This document shows positions 6,937 through 17,296 of a stretch of 57,113 nt of DNA, in pieces. Location of the stretch: assembly GCA_944393195.1 (NCBI GenBank), contig CALXZG010000007.1:1-57113 (forward strand), in the 5' to 3' direction. The DNA comes from an uncultured Alphaproteobacteria bacterium. Its GTDB lineage: Bacteria; Pseudomonadota; Alphaproteobacteria; CAAHEQ01; UBA3637. The first letter of the stretch is position 1; each line of letters begins with the position of its first letter. A program made the translations under genes and the position numbers. The notes beneath the pieces are model-generated. The model worked only from the letters and a program-made list of their open reading frames with translations, was not told the DNA's origin and ran no database searches.

Positions 6937-8976
6937 TTAATCCGCTTTATGGGATTTCCGGCGCGCCGTCGGCTTTACCTTTGACGGTTGAGCGACGGGA
7001 ACATCTGCCTGTTGCGGTATTTCCGGGGTAGTCGGCGTTTCCTCCGTTATTCCGTCGGTTTCTTGTGTTTGGGACCGATTGATTTCCGGCGGGAACGTTC
7101 CCGTGTCGGGCAGGCTTGGCCGCGGGGGAACTGTCGGCTTTTGATCATCGACCCGAATCGGTTGTCCCGCCAACAGGGCGTGGATTTCATCTCCGGACAA
7201 AGTTTCGTATTCCACCAAACCGGCCGCCAACGTATCCAGTTCCGATCGGTACTTCCGTAAAATAGCGCGCGTCCGATCATACGCCTGTGTAATGATTTGG
7301 TGAATTTCCGTATCTACGCGCAATGCCGTCGCATCCGCCATGTTTTTTCGTTTGGAAATATCGTAGCCGAGAAAGACTTCGCCTTCCGGTTCTTCATAGG
7401 CTATGGGGCCAAGGGTTTCACTGAATCCCCATTCGGTAACCATTTTCCGGGCAATGGTGGTGGCAACCTGAATATCGTTACTGGCACCCGTTGAAACGTT
7501 TTCGGGGCCAAGAATCATTTCCTCGGCAACCCGACCGGCGAACAAAATGCTGAGCCGTGAAGTCAGATAGGTTCGACTTTGCGAATATTTGTCCTTTTCG
7601 GGCAATTGCATTGTGACGCCAAGGGCGCGACCGCGCGGAATAATGGTGACCTTATGGAGCGGATCCGATTCCGGCAAATGAAGCGACACAATCGCGTGAC
7701 CGGCTTCGTGATAGGCCGTCATTTTCTTTTCGGCATCGTCCATCACCAAAGAACGACGTTCGGATCCCATCATGACTTTATCTTTGGCGTCTTCAAACTC
7801 TTTCATCGTCACCATGGTTTTGTTGCGGCGGGCGGCTAAAAGGGCGGCTTCATTCACCAGATTGGCAAGGTCGGCACCGGAAAAGCCGGGGGTACCGCGG
7901 GCTATTACGTCAAGACGGACATTGGGGGCCATGGGAACTTTTTTGACATGGACGGCCAAAATTTGTTCACGACCGCGAATATCGGGGTTTGAAACAACGA
8001 TTTGGCGATCAAACCGGCCGGGCCGCAATAACGCGGGATCCAATACATCCGGCCGGTTCGTAGCGGCGATCAGGATGATACCGCTGTTTGTTTCGAAACC
8101 GTCCATTTCGACAAGTAATTGGTTGAGGGTTTGTTCGCGTTCATCATTACCGCCGCCGAGACCGGCCCCGCGATGACGACCGACCGCATCGATTTCGTCC
8201 ACAAAAACAATGCAAGGCGCTGTTTTTTTCGCTTGTTCAAACATATCGCGGACGCGGGAAGCACCGACGCCGACAAACATTTCGACGAAATCCGATCCGG
8301 AAATAGAGAAAAACGGCACATTGGCTTCGCCGGCAATGGCTTTGGCCAACAGCGTTTTACCGGTTCCCGGAGGGCCGACAAGCAAGGCTCCTTTGGGGAT
8401 TTTACCGCCAAGGCGTTGAAACTTAGCCGGTGATTTCAGGAAATCCACGATTTCCTGTAATTCTTGTTTGGCTTCATCGATACCGGCGACATCGGCAAAT
8501 GTCACTTTATTTTTATCGGACATAAGGCGAGCCTTGGATTTACCAAAGCCGAGGGCTTTGCCGTTACTGGCGGCCATTTGGCGCATCATGACGATCCAAA
8601 TACCGATAAACAAAATCATGGGCAACCATGCCAAAACGGTGCCGAACCATGAATCGCCATCCGCCGGCGTCGGCAGGGCTTTAATGTCGACCTTATGTTG
8701 TTGCAGGAGCGGAATCAATCCGGATTCGGGGGGCGCAAAGCTGATAAACTTGTGACCGTCGGTAAGTTCGCCGGACAAGGATTGCCCTTGGATTTGAATA
8801 TTTTTAACCTCATCTTTTTCAATGGCGGTGACCAAAGCGGTATAGGTCATATCCCGCGGTTGTGTCATGTCGGGGCGTTGGTAAAAAACGTTGGACAGGG
8901 CGGCAACCGTCAGAAACAGAAGAACCCAGATCAAAAAGCTTTTGGCCACACCGGTATTTTTTTTCTTTTTTTGCAT
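6937..8976 (-). CDS. ftsH: ATP-dependent zinc metalloprotease FtsH
   Basis: A 679-residue membrane-anchored AAA+ protease that degrades misfolded membrane proteins and regulatory substrates such as LpxC and sigma-32 in other bacteria. Two transmembrane segments (about 12-28 and 110-128) bracket a periplasmic domain. The Walker A motif GPPGTGKT is near 197-204, the SRH arginine-finger region follows, and the zinc site HEAGH is near 422-426. The C-terminal tail of about 70 residues is proline/threonine-rich. The gene starts 12 bases after tilS and closes the pal-cpoB-tilS-ftsH cluster. The chosen start (MQKKKKNTG) is preceded by a weak GGGAA ribosome site. Confidence 0.97.
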   Translation of the reverse strand: MQKKKKNTGVAKSFLIWVLLFLTVAALSNVFYQRPDMTQPRDMTYTALVTAIEKDEVKNIQIQGQSLSGELTDGHKFISFAPPESGLIPLLQQHKVDIKALPTPADGDSWFGTVLAWLPMILFIGIWIVMMRQMAASNGKALGFGKSKARLMSDKNKVTFADVAGIDEAKQELQEIVDFLKSPAKFQRLGGKIPKGALLVGPPGTGKTLLAKAIAGEANVPFFSISGSDFVEMFVGVGASRVRDMFEQAKKTAPCIVFVDEIDAVGRHRGAGLGGGNDEREQTLNQLLVEMDGFETNSGIILIAATNRPDVLDPALLRPGRFDRQIVVSNPDIRGREQILAVHVKKVPMAPNVRLDVIARGTPGFSGADLANLVNEAALLAARRNKTMVTMKEFEDAKDKVMMGSERRSLVMDDAEKKMTAYHEAGHAIVSLHLPESDPLHKVTIIPRGRALGVTMQLPEKDKYSQSRTYLTSRLSILFAGRVAEEMILGPENVSTGASNDIQVATTIARKMVTEWGFSETLGPIAYEEPEGEVFLGYDISKRKNMADATALRVDTEIHQIITQAYDRTRAILRKYRSELDTLAAGLVEYETLSGDEIHALLAGQPIRVDDQKPTVPPRPSLPDTGTFPPEINRSQTQETDGITEETPTTPEIPQQADVPVAQPSKVKPTARRKSHKAD

Positions 8977-8988
8977 GTTATTCCCGTT

Positions 8989-10227
8989 TTAATCCGTTAT
9001 CAATTCAATTAAAGCTGTATTCTTTTCTTTTTTGTTATAATCAAGAATCGGGTCGTTTTCAAGCTCTTTTTGTGTGATGGTGCGAAAGAGCGGTGTCAGC
9101 GGGATATCGGATTGCAGGGCGGGAACGGATTGTCGCACCAAAAAGGGGAGACTTTGATCGGTGGCGGTCGGGCAACCTGCTGTCACAACGGCAGTGACGG
9201 GGGTAGTAATACGAAACCGATCCCAACGGGTAGGTGTATGGGGCAAAACGGTTTTCGGTGCGGGCATACGGGCGGCCTCACGGGCAACAAAAAGGGTCTT
9301 TTGGCGACGGATCAGGTGGCAACCGCCGAGACTCGTACGAACCGGGCGCGCGTTCAGCCAGGCTTCAATTTGTTCCAAGCGTGGCGGTTTTGTGCCGATT
9401 CGGGATAAAACGGTTGTGATAACACGAATTTGCATATCGACGGGAAGATCTTGAAACGCGGGTACGTGAATGGTGGCAAATCCTTCCGGCGGGAAAAGGG
9501 TTGTTTGGCGCAGGGCAATGGCCGCATAGAAATCAAGGGCCTCGCGGGCGCGACGGAGGCGTTCGGCGGTTCGGCCGATACGCGCCGGGGTCAAGCCCAT
9601 ATCGGTCAGTGTGGGCTGGTATTGCCGCCAACGGACACGTTCGTATGTCGGATCTTGATTCATTTCATCGGTTACCCATGTCCACCCGGCTTGACGCAGA
9701 TCGTCTTCAAGCAAGGCGCGAGGGGCTTGAAGAAACGGGCGACAAATTAAAATGCCGTTATGGGGACGAACGGGGGCAATGGCACCAAGGCCGTCAATCC
9801 CGCTGCCGTGCGCCAAGCGAATCCAAAATGTTTCGGCTTCGTCTTCGGCCTGATGCGCCAAAAACAGGTGCCGGATATGGTGGGTGTGGCACCAATCGGT
9901 CAAAAGGCCGTATCTTTTTTCACGGGCGCGCTCTTCTAGGCGGGCTGTCGGTTTGGGTCCTTGCCAAAGGAGTGTATCGTGCGGAACACCCAGGGAAGCC
10001 ATATATTGCGCAACCAGTTCGGCTTCGGCTGCGGCACTGGGGCGCAGGCCGTGATTAACGGTGGCGGCGCGGAGAGAAAAGCCGAGTTTAGGAGCCAAAA
10101 GCGCCAATCTGCGCGCAAGGCAGAGGCTGTCCGCCCCACCGGAAACACCGACACCGACGGTTGCCCCGCGGGCAATCGGGGTGTGCCGGAAAAAAGCCGT
10201 CAAAAGAGTTGTTAATCGGTCGGACAC
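8989..10227 (-). CDS. tilS: tRNA(Ile)-lysidine synthetase
   Basis: It converts C34 of the CAU-anticodon tRNA-Ile to lysidine so that the tRNA reads AUA codons; it is essential in nearly all bacteria. This 412-residue protein has the PP-loop ATP-binding motif SGGADS at residues 29-34, the following N-H-G-L-R segment and the conserved H-x-x-D-D/E region (AHQAEDEAETF). The start overlaps the end of cpoB by 16 bases, which suggests translational coupling. The order tilS-ftsH is widely conserved. Confidence 0.93.
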   Translation of the reverse strand: MSDRLTTLLTAFFRHTPIARGATVGVGVSGGADSLCLARRLALLAPKLGFSLRAATVNHGLRPSAAAEAELVAQYMASLGVPHDTLLWQGPKPTARLEERAREKRYGLLTDWCHTHHIRHLFLAHQAEDEAETFWIRLAHGSGIDGLGAIAPVRPHNGILICRPFLQAPRALLEDDLRQAGWTWVTDEMNQDPTYERVRWRQYQPTLTDMGLTPARIGRTAERLRRAREALDFYAAIALRQTTLFPPEGFATIHVPAFQDLPVDMQIRVITTVLSRIGTKPPRLEQIEAWLNARPVRTSLGGCHLIRRQKTLFVAREAARMPAPKTVLPHTPTRWDRFRITTPVTAVVTAGCPTATDQSLPFLVRQSVPALQSDIPLTPLFRTITQKELENDPILDYNKKEKNTALIELITD

Positions 10228-11030
10228 GCGAGTTTCTTTGCCTCATCTGCCGCCCGTTGTTTCAGGGACGCCGTTGCTTTCGGGAATGTTTCGGCCAGAC
10301 CGAGAAGCGCCGTGCAAGCTTCTTCTTTTTTACCGAGCGTCGACATGGTCAGACCAAGTTTTAACAGGTTATCGGGAGCCTTGGTATTATCGGCATATTT
10401 GGTAAATCCGTCGGCAAAAATACCGGCGGCCGTTTCATAATCACCGCGAACGTAATATGTTTCGCCCAACCAATAATTGGCGTTGCCGACCAAAGGCGAA
10501 TCCGGATAATCGGTCATAAAGGTTCGGAACGCGTTTTCGGCTTGGGCATATTGATTTTTACGAAGCAGGTCGTAGGCGGCATCATATGCGGTTTTATCAC
10601 GATTATTGAGCTTTTCCATATCCGGTTTTTTGGCCGGTTGCGGCACTTTGGACGCGGGGGAAGCGGCCGTTGCGGCGGCTTGGATCGCGACCGTTTGTTC
10701 TTTAAAGCGGAGATCCGTATCGGCGTTGAGGCGGGTTACATATTCCTGCAATTGTGCATGGGCATGGGTCAATTCTTCAAGACGACGCGTCAGGTCTTGA
10801 ATGACTTGATTTTGGGTATCCAGTTGGGCATAAATTTCGCCAAGCTCCGTTGTGTCGGTCGGGATACCTTGGGTTCGCGTATCGTTTGTCGGACGACGGT
10901 AGACCTGTTGTTGCAACAAAGTCATCTCCCGATCAAGCCGATCGACTTTATCGGACAACATATCCATTTTAATATCGGCCAAAGCAGGCAATGCCGCCAA
11001 AGTCAGTATTCCGAAGAACATGTATTTCAT
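10212..11030 (-). CDS. cpoB: Cell division coordinator CpoB (YbgF), periplasmic TPR protein
   Basis: A periplasmic partner of the Tol-Pal system that couples outer-membrane constriction to peptidoglycan synthesis. The start was set at MKYMFFGILTLAALPALA, a clear signal peptide; a longer frame to 11090 would run through the pal terminator. The mature protein has an N-terminal coiled coil (about 20-100), an alanine/proline linker, and three TPR-like repeats in the last 125 residues (AYDLLRKNQYAQAE..., NYWLGETYYVRGDYETA..., LLKLGLTMSTLGKKEEA...). It sits directly after pal as in many proteobacteria and overlaps tilS. Confidence 0.9.
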   Translation of the reverse strand: MKYMFFGILTLAALPALADIKMDMLSDKVDRLDREMTLLQQQVYRRPTNDTRTQGIPTDTTELGEIYAQLDTQNQVIQDLTRRLEELTHAHAQLQEYVTRLNADTDLRFKEQTVAIQAAATAASPASKVPQPAKKPDMEKLNNRDKTAYDAAYDLLRKNQYAQAENAFRTFMTDYPDSPLVGNANYWLGETYYVRGDYETAAGIFADGFTKYADNTKAPDNLLKLGLTMSTLGKKEEACTALLGLAETFPKATASLKQRAADEAKKLACPTD

Positions 11031-11048
11031 GATGTTTTCTCCTGTAAA

Positions 11049-11079
11049 AAAGCTTCCCTGCATTGTACAGGGAAGCTTT
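11049..11079 (-). terminator. Rho-independent terminator after pal
   Basis: A perfect 12-bp stem AAAGCTTCCCTG/CAGGGAAGCTTT with a 7-base loop and a T-run on the minus strand. It lies between pal and cpoB, so it probably attenuates expression of the downstream genes relative to pal. Confidence 0.85.
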
Positions 11080-11104
11080 GCAAAGCGCAAGTCTTTTTTG
11101 CGTT

Positions 11105-11599
11105 TTAGTACGCGACCGTTGTTGCGTTCCGGTTTTGCGCCCAGGCTTCTTCATTGGAGCCGACAGCCACCGGTTTTTCTTTCCCGTAGGAAATGGTACG
11201 AATACGATCGGCGGAAACACCGTTCGCCATCAGGTAACGACGGGCGGCGTTCGCACGGCGCTCACCCAAAGCAAAGTTGTATTCGGTTGTGCCGCGTTCG
11301 TCGCAGTTTCCTTCGATAACGATTAAGGCACGCGGATTATCTTTCAACCATTGAGCCTGCGTTTTTAAAGCGTCTTTGGCATCGGCGGAAAGCGTTGAAC
11401 TGTTCAATTTAAAATAAACGACCGGCGTTGTATTGTCGTTAAATTTTTCCGTTAAGCCGGTGGCTTTCAGGTCGGAAATATTAACATCCGGGTTCCAACC
11501 GCCGTTAGCGTTGCCGTAGATATCGGCCCCTTCTTCATGAGATGCGCAAGCACCCAACAAAGAAACGGCGCATACGATAGCGAATACTTTTTTCAACAT
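11105..11599 (-). CDS. pal: Peptidoglycan-associated lipoprotein Pal
   Basis: A 164-residue outer-membrane lipoprotein. The signal peptide ends in a lipobox (LLGAC, cysteine at about 18). The OmpA-like domain fills the C-terminal 100 residues, with the peptidoglycan-binding pattern IEGNCDERGTTEYNFALGERRA. It tethers the outer membrane to the wall and takes part in constriction with Tol proteins. tolQRAB are not adjacent here; pal is the first gene and faces ileS divergently. Good ribosome site (AAAGGAT). Confidence 0.95.
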   Translation of the reverse strand: MLKKVFAIVCAVSLLGACASHEEGADIYGNANGGWNPDVNISDLKATGLTEKFNDNTTPVVYFKLNSSTLSADAKDALKTQAQWLKDNPRALIVIEGNCDERGTTEYNFALGERRANAARRYLMANGVSADRIRTISYGKEKPVAVGSNEEAWAQNRNATTVAY

Positions 11600-11813
11600 G
11601 TTTTTTTATCCTTTCTTTGATCAAATTGCCGGATAAGTTCCGGTCAAAAATCAGAAAATCACAAACATGAACCAAAGTCAAGCCGTTTTCGATTTTGTTC
11701 GGGATTTTTTCTGTATCGGTAAAAAAGATAACATATCGGGAAAAGAATGCTTGATTTTCAAGTGAAGTTTTGGCATACTTATTTCATTCATTTTTAAGCG
11801 AGGAAAAATCACT
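11600..11813. promoter_or_regulatory. Divergent pal/ileS promoter region
   Basis: For ileS, TTGATT (11751-11756) and CATACT (11774-11779) are spaced by 17 bases. AGGAAAA before the ATG at 11814 is the ribosome site. The same TTGATT-N17-CATA pattern precedes the tRNA-Gly gene. The pal promoter on the other strand was not resolved. Confidence 0.5.
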
Positions 11814-14800
11814 ATGACGATACATCAAAAGCATTATCCGGAATTAAGCAGTCGTTTATCTTTTCCGGAGATGGAAAAAGATATTATTCGGTTTTGGGAA
11901 GAAAATCAAATTTTTGAAAAGTCCGTAGAAAACCGACGCGGTGCCGATGAATTTGTGTTTTATGACGGCCCTCCGTTCGCAAACGGGTTGCCGCATTACG
12001 GGCATATCATGGTGTCGTACGTCAAGGATGCAATCGCCCGCTTTCAAACAATGAACGGTAAGCGTGTTGAACGGCGTTTGGGATGGGATTGTCACGGCTT
12101 GCCGGCGGAAATGAGTGCGGAAAAACAATTGGGTGTTTCGGGACACAAAGCGATTGAAGAATACGGAATTGCGAAGTTCAACGATTTTTGTCGCAAAGAT
12201 GTGTTGAAGTATGCATCGATTTGGGTGGATATGTTCAAACGAATCGGTCGGTGGGTTGATTTTAATCACGACTATAAAACGATGGATTTATCGTTTATGG
12301 AATCCGTCATTCACAACTTTAAGCAATTATATGATAAAGGGCTTGTGTACGAAGGGTATCGGGTACAACCGTATTCTTGGGCGGCACAGACACCGGTGTC
12401 GAATTTTGAGGTGAATCAGGCCTATCGGGACAAAACGGACACGGCAATTACGGTAATGTTCCGTGCCGAAAACGGAATGCATTTATTGGCTTGGACGACG
12501 ACGCCGTGGACTTTGCCGTCGAATCAGATGTTGGCCGTCGGGGCGGATATTGACTATGCCGTGATGCAGGAAGGGAATGAAAAATATGTTTTGGCCGAAG
12601 CTTTGTTGGATCGGTATAAACAACAATTGCAACAGGCGGAACGCGTCGGGACGATGAAAGGAAAGGACCTTGTCGGATTGGCGTATGAGCCGTTGTTCCC
12701 GTATTTTGCGCACCTGAAAGACAGATGTTTTCGCGTCATTGCAGGGGATTTTGTGTCGACCGAGGACGGGACGGGCATTGTACATATCGCGCCGGGATTC
12801 GGTGAAGATGACTTTAATGCCTGTATGGCTTTGAACCGGGAATTTCCGATTGTATGCCCCGTGGATGAAGCGGGTTGTTTTACGGCGGAAGTTCCGGATT
12901 ATTGCGGGCGGCAGGTTTTTGATACGAACGAGGAAATCATCGCTCGGTTAAAAGCATCACGTCAGTTGGTGAAAAAGGAACAAATTACGCACAGTTATCC
13001 GTATTGTTGGCGAACGGACACGCCGCTTATTTATAAGGCGATGTCCAGTTGGTTTGTAAAAGTGACGGATATCAAAGATGCAATGTTGGCGGCAAACGAA
13101 CAAATTACATGGACGCCGGACAACATTAAACACGGTCGCTTCGGCAAAGGGTTGGAAACGGCACCGGATTGGAATATTTCGCGGAATCGGTTCTGGGGGG
13201 CTCCGTTGCCGGTTTGGCAATCGGATAATCCGGCATATCCGCGGACGGATGTGTTCGGATCGGTCGCGGAAATTAAGGAAAAAACGGGTTTTGACGTTGT
13301 TGACTTGCATCGACCGTATATTGACGAGGTGGTTTATCCCAACCCGGACGATCCGTCGGGCAAAACCATGATGCGGCGGGTACCGTATGTCTTTGATTGT
13401 TGGTTCGAATCGGGCTCCATGCCGGAAGGACAGATTCATTATCCGTTTGAACGTAAAGAATGGTTTGAACATCATTTCCCGGCCGACTTTATTGTGGAAG
13501 GTATCGATCAAACGCGCGGGTGGTTTTATTCGTTGCATGTTTTGGGAACGGCTTTGCACGGAAAACCGGCATATAAAAACTGTCTGGCAACCGGTTTATT
13601 GATGGCCGAAGGCGGTGTCAAGCTATCCAAAAAATTAAAGAACTATCCGGATCCGTATGTGGTCTTGGATACAATGGGTTCCGATGCTTTGCGGTGGTTT
13701 TTAATTTCATCGCCGGCGGTCAAAGCGGGTAATGCCATGGTGGATAAGGAAGGAAAAGAAGTGGCCAAGGCCGCGCGAAAAGCGGTTTTACCGTTTTGGA
13801 ATGCCTACTACTTTTTCTGCCTCTATGCAAATGCCGAAGGAATTAAAGCCAAAGGAATTACGGCATCAACGGATATTCTCGACCGGTATATCTTGGGCAA
13901 ATTAAAGGCGTTGGCGGAAGAGGTTCGTTCGGCAATGGCGACGTATGATATGGTGAAAGCCTGCCAGGCATGTGCCGACTTTTTGGATATTTTAAACAAT
14001 TGGTATATTCGCCGGTCTCGGGCGCGGTTCTGGGACGGAACGGATACACAGGCTTTTGATACATTGTACACGGTTTTGGTGACGGTGGCGCGGATTATGG
14101 CCCCATTGATGCCGATGATGTGCGAGTTTGTGTACCGTGGTTTAACGGGGGCGGAATCCGTCCACTTGACGGATTATCCGAACACAGACGGTTTGACGGC
14201 CGAAACAACGCTGATCGCCGAAATGGATTTGGTCCGACAGGTGGCATCAACGGCCAAAGCGATTCGGGAGGAACACAGATTGCGTAACCGCTTACCGCTT
14301 CGGTCTATGGTCGTAGCCGGGGAAAAAGCGGCGACGTTGACTTCTTTTGCGGATGTGTTAAAGGATGAAGTAAATGTGAAAGAAGTTCTTTTACAGACGG
14401 ACATCGGCGCGGTGGCGGATACGTTTTTATATTTAAAAACACCGCTCATCGGGAAACGGCTCGGGCGTTATATGAAAGACATTATGGCGGCTTCCAAAAC
14501 GACGGATTGGGTTGTTCAAGCCGACGGAACATTGGCCATTGCCGGACAGGTGTTGACGGCGGACGAGTTTGAATTACGGCTTGTTTTAAAAGACGGATTG
14601 AGTGGTCAGGCTTTGCCGGATAACACGGCGGTGGTGCAATTGGATACGGTTGTGGATCCGGTCTTGGAACGCGAAGGTGTGGCACGCGATTTTGTGCGAA
14701 TGATTCAGGCGCGGCGAAAAGAACGCGGATTGGATGTATCCGACCGAATTACGGTTCGGTGGAACAGTGAATCGGCCTTGGTGCAGGCGGCTTTGGCCGA

Positions 14801-14930
14801 ACATCAATCTTATATTATGGATCAAGTGTTGGCCGTTCAAATGTCGGCGGAGGCCTTAACGGGCGGCGCGGCGGAAGAATTGGGCGACGGATCTGTTCTG
14901 TTTGAAATTGCCCGGGTGGATGCTTCATAA
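11814..14930 (+). CDS. ileS: Isoleucyl-tRNA synthetase, long (IleS2/eukaryote-like) form
   Basis: It charges tRNA-Ile and edits valine. At 1038 residues it is about 100 longer than the E. coli type. The HIGH motif reads HYGH within PPFANGLPHYGHI (about 53-65), typical of the IleS2 group also found in Rickettsia, chlamydiae and mupirocin-resistant strains. The KMSKS loop reads KLSKK near 603-607, followed by LKNYPDP. The C-terminal tail lacks an obvious zinc-binding cysteine cluster. It is a single gene with its own promoter and a strong terminator at 14947. The group's low mupirocin sensitivity is family knowledge and was not tested here. Confidence 0.95.
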   Translation: MTIHQKHYPELSSRLSFPEMEKDIIRFWEENQIFEKSVENRRGADEFVFYDGPPFANGLPHYGHIMVSYVKDAIARFQTMNGKRVERRLGWDCHGLPAEMSAEKQLGVSGHKAIEEYGIAKFNDFCRKDVLKYASIWVDMFKRIGRWVDFNHDYKTMDLSFMESVIHNFKQLYDKGLVYEGYRVQPYSWAAQTPVSNFEVNQAYRDKTDTAITVMFRAENGMHLLAWTTTPWTLPSNQMLAVGADIDYAVMQEGNEKYVLAEALLDRYKQQLQQAERVGTMKGKDLVGLAYEPLFPYFAHLKDRCFRVIAGDFVSTEDGTGIVHIAPGFGEDDFNACMALNREFPIVCPVDEAGCFTAEVPDYCGRQVFDTNEEIIARLKASRQLVKKEQITHSYPYCWRTDTPLIYKAMSSWFVKVTDIKDAMLAANEQITWTPDNIKHGRFGKGLETAPDWNISRNRFWGAPLPVWQSDNPAYPRTDVFGSVAEIKEKTGFDVVDLHRPYIDEVVYPNPDDPSGKTMMRRVPYVFDCWFESGSMPEGQIHYPFERKEWFEHHFPADFIVEGIDQTRGWFYSLHVLGTALHGKPAYKNCLATGLLMAEGGVKLSKKLKNYPDPYVVLDTMGSDALRWFLISSPAVKAGNAMVDKEGKEVAKAARKAVLPFWNAYYFFCLYANAEGIKAKGITASTDILDRYILGKLKALAEEVRSAMATYDMVKACQACADFLDILNNWYIRRSRARFWDGTDTQAFDTLYTVLVTVARIMAPLMPMMCEFVYRGLTGAESVHLTDYPNTDGLTAETTLIAEMDLVRQVASTAKAIREEHRLRNRLPLRSMVVAGEKAATLTSFADVLKDEVNVKEVLLQTDIGAVADTFLYLKTPLIGKRLGRYMKDIMAASKTTDWVVQADGTLAIAGQVLTADEFELRLVLKDGLSGQALPDNTAVVQLDTVVDPVLEREGVARDFVRMIQARRKERGLDVSDRITVRWNSESALVQAALAEHQSYIMDQVLAVQMSAEALTGGAAEELGDGSVLFEIARVDAS

Positions 14931-14946
14931 GGCATTCGGACATTAA

Positions 14947-14995
14947 TAAAACCGATTGTTGATCGCAAAATGCGGTTGACGATCGGTTTTTGTTA
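14947..14995 (+). terminator. Rho-independent terminator of ileS
   Basis: An 18-bp imperfect stem (AAACCGATTGTTGATCGC against GCGGTTGACGATCGGTTT) with a short AAAAT loop and a following TTTT. Confidence 0.85.
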
Positions 14996-15138
14996 TACCG
15001 GCGGACAAGGCATGTGAGAACTGAATATGGACGCATACAAAAATAAAGTTGTTTTTTGATGTGAATTATTGTAGGGTATGGGCATAAAAGCGGTTGTGGC
15101 GGTTTGGCCATGGCCGGACAGGTAAAACGGAGTATCAA

Positions 15139-16383
15139 ATGTTTTCTAAAACCGAGCGGTTATTGGCTTTTCGATATTTAAAATCGCGCAAACGGACGGG
15201 GTTTGTGTCGGTTATTGCCGGGTTTTCTTTTTTGGGAATTATGTTGGGGGTTGCAACCCTGATTATTGTGATGAGCGTCATGAACGGTTTCCGGGCCGAA
15301 CTGATGGGACGGATTTTAGGCCTGAACGGTCAAGTCGGCGTGTATCCCGCCTGGGGCAGTTTATTGGCGGATGATGCCGATCGGATAGAACGGTTGGCGG
15401 CTATCCCCGGTGTGACGCGGGTGGTCCCGATTGTCGAAGGGCAAGTTATGGCTTCGGCCGGTGAAAACAACGCGGGTGTCATGATTCGCGGGATGGCGCC
15501 GGCCGATTTTACGGCGCGACCGATTTTAACGGACGGATATCGCGGATTGGATTTTCATGAATTTGTCGATGACACGGTTATTGTCGGATATCGGTTGGCG
15601 CGCCGCCTCGGTGTTCGGGCGGGGGACAAAGTCATGTTGGTGTCACCAAAGGGGAATATTACGGCATTTGGTACGATTCCGAAGATGAAGCGATTTACCG
15701 TTGTGGGAACGTTTGATTCCCAAATGTTTGAATATGACGACAACTTTATGTTTATGCCGATAGATACGGCACAACATTTTTTTAAGACGGACGATCGGGT
15801 GTCGCGGTTGGATATCTTTACGGCTCCGGACGTACCTTCGGATAGCGTGTTAGAGGCGGCCTTTGATGCGGCGGGTGAGGATGCCCAAGTGTATGATTGG
15901 CGGCGCACGAATCAAGCTTTTTTCAATGCGATAGAAGTTGAACGGAATGTGATGTTCCTGATTTTAACGCTGATTATTTTGGTGGCGGCTTTTAACATGA
16001 TTTCGGGCCTGATCATGTTGGTTCGGGATAAAGGACGCGATATTGCCATTTTACGAACAATGGGCATGAGTCGCGGCGGAATTCAACGCGTGTTTTTATT
16101 GGCGGGATTAACGGTCGGTGTGGCCGGAACGATTGCCGGAGTCGTTATAGGGCTTCTTTTCTGTTATCACATTGATACGATTAAAGAATGGTTGGAAGGA
16201 TTGTCGGGACATGAATTGTTTTCGGCTGAAATTTACTTTTTGTCCCATTTGCCGGCTCAGGTTGATTTGACGGAAGTGGTTGTTGTCGGCGGGATGTCTT
16301 TATTGTTGGCATTGTTGGCAACCATTTATCCGTCATGGAAAGCCGGCAAAACGGATCCGGTGGAGGCTTTACGCTATGAATAA
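15139..16383 (+). CDS. lolC: Lipoprotein-releasing ABC transporter permease LolC/E
   Basis: A 414-residue inner-membrane permease that, with LolD, extracts lipoproteins from the inner membrane for delivery to LolA. The N-terminal helix (about 22-50), a large periplasmic domain, then three helices (about 268-290, 320-345, 375-395) give the MacB/FtsX layout. The start MFSKTERLLAFRYL, behind a CGGAG site, was preferred over an upstream ATG because the family begins there. The stop overlaps the lolD start by 8 bases (ATGAATAA). A single permease gene suggests a LolC/E homodimer, as in many alphaproteobacteria; a second permease elsewhere cannot be excluded. Confidence 0.92.
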   Translation: MFSKTERLLAFRYLKSRKRTGFVSVIAGFSFLGIMLGVATLIIVMSVMNGFRAELMGRILGLNGQVGVYPAWGSLLADDADRIERLAAIPGVTRVVPIVEGQVMASAGENNAGVMIRGMAPADFTARPILTDGYRGLDFHEFVDDTVIVGYRLARRLGVRAGDKVMLVSPKGNITAFGTIPKMKRFTVVGTFDSQMFEYDDNFMFMPIDTAQHFFKTDDRVSRLDIFTAPDVPSDSVLEAAFDAAGEDAQVYDWRRTNQAFFNAIEVERNVMFLILTLIILVAAFNMISGLIMLVRDKGRDIAILRTMGMSRGGIQRVFLLAGLTVGVAGTIAGVVIGLLFCYHIDTIKEWLEGLSGHELFSAEIYFLSHLPAQVDLTEVVVVGGMSLLLALLATIYPSWKAGKTDPVEALRYE

Positions 16384-17056
16384 TGTCTTGGAATTGAAAA
16401 AGATTGAACGGACGTATGGAAAAGGCGCGACGGCGTTACGGGTCTTGCGCGGGGCGGATTTGGTTATTCGACCGGGGGAGATTGTTGCTTTGGTCGGACC
16501 GTCGGGATCGGGTAAGTCGACATTGTTGCATATTGCGGGGTTATTGGATACACCGACGGGCGGTCGGATTGTGGTACTGGGTCAGGATGTATCACGGTTG
16601 AAAGACAGCGGTCGGACAAAACTGCGTCAAAAGGCAATGGGTTTTGTGTATCAATCGCACCTGTTATTATCGGATTTCAATGCCTTGGAAAATGTCATGA
16701 TGCCGCAATTAATCGCGGGTGTGGCACGACCGACGGCGGAAAAACGGGCAATGGCTTTATTGGAACGGGTCGGGTTGGCGGCGCGTGCTAAACACCGGCC
16801 GGGGGAATTATCCGGCGGGGAGCAACAACGGGTGGCAATCGCCCGGGCTTTGGCGAATGAACCGGCTTTGTTACTGGCGGATGAACCGACGGGAAATTTG
16901 GATCCGGCGACGGCGGAAAAAGTATTTGCGATGTTAATTCAATTGGTTCGGGAAACGGGATTGGCGGCCTTTATTGCGACGCATAATCCGGAATTGGCGG
17001 CTCAGATGGACAGGCAGGTATCCGTTCGGGACGGACGCTTGGTTGTTGAGGGGTAA
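16376..17056 (+). CDS. lolD: Lipoprotein-releasing ABC transporter ATPase LolD
   Basis: A 226-residue ATPase. The Walker A motif GPSGSGKST, the Q-loop (YQSHLLL), the signature LSGGEQQRVAIARAL, Walker B LLADEP and the H-loop (THN) are all present. The start MNNVLELKK overlaps the lolC stop, so the two are translationally coupled. The product drives lipoprotein release, which matters for Pal and for the several lipoproteins of the pilus operon downstream. Confidence 0.95.
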   Translation: MNNVLELKKIERTYGKGATALRVLRGADLVIRPGEIVALVGPSGSGKSTLLHIAGLLDTPTGGRIVVLGQDVSRLKDSGRTKLRQKAMGFVYQSHLLLSDFNALENVMMPQLIAGVARPTAEKRAMALLERVGLAARAKHRPGELSGGEQQRVAIARALANEPALLLADEPTGNLDPATAEKVFAMLIQLVRETGLAAFIATHNPELAAQMDRQVSVRDGRLVVEG

Positions 17057-17105
17057 AAAAAGATGAGTGTCCGCTCAAAAATCCCCTAATCTATAAAACA
17101 CCCCG

Positions 17106-17134
17106 CCATCCCCGACCTGATCGGGGATCTCATG
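17106..17134 (+). repeat. Dispersed palindromic repeat (GACCTGATC type)
   Basis: CATCCCCGACCTGATCGGGG followed by ATCTCATGACC; the same element as at 54555 and 6842. Confidence 0.8.
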
Positions 17135-17296
17135 ACCATCTTACTCCATTCCAATTCCAACATCCGCTTGCCGACGGCGACTTCCGCTGCCTTGGTGCGC
17201 GGTGTTTCATTGCCTTACGCGAAAAAACAATTCACCGGATTGTTTTTTCTTGCGCGGTATCCTTGCGCAAGCGAGGATCTTTCGACATTAAAAACA

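Noticed and set aside
8119-8433. Plus-strand reading frames of 100 codons or more opposite ftsH and tilS
   Set aside because: They are antisense shadows of strongly conserved genes and have no ribosome sites.
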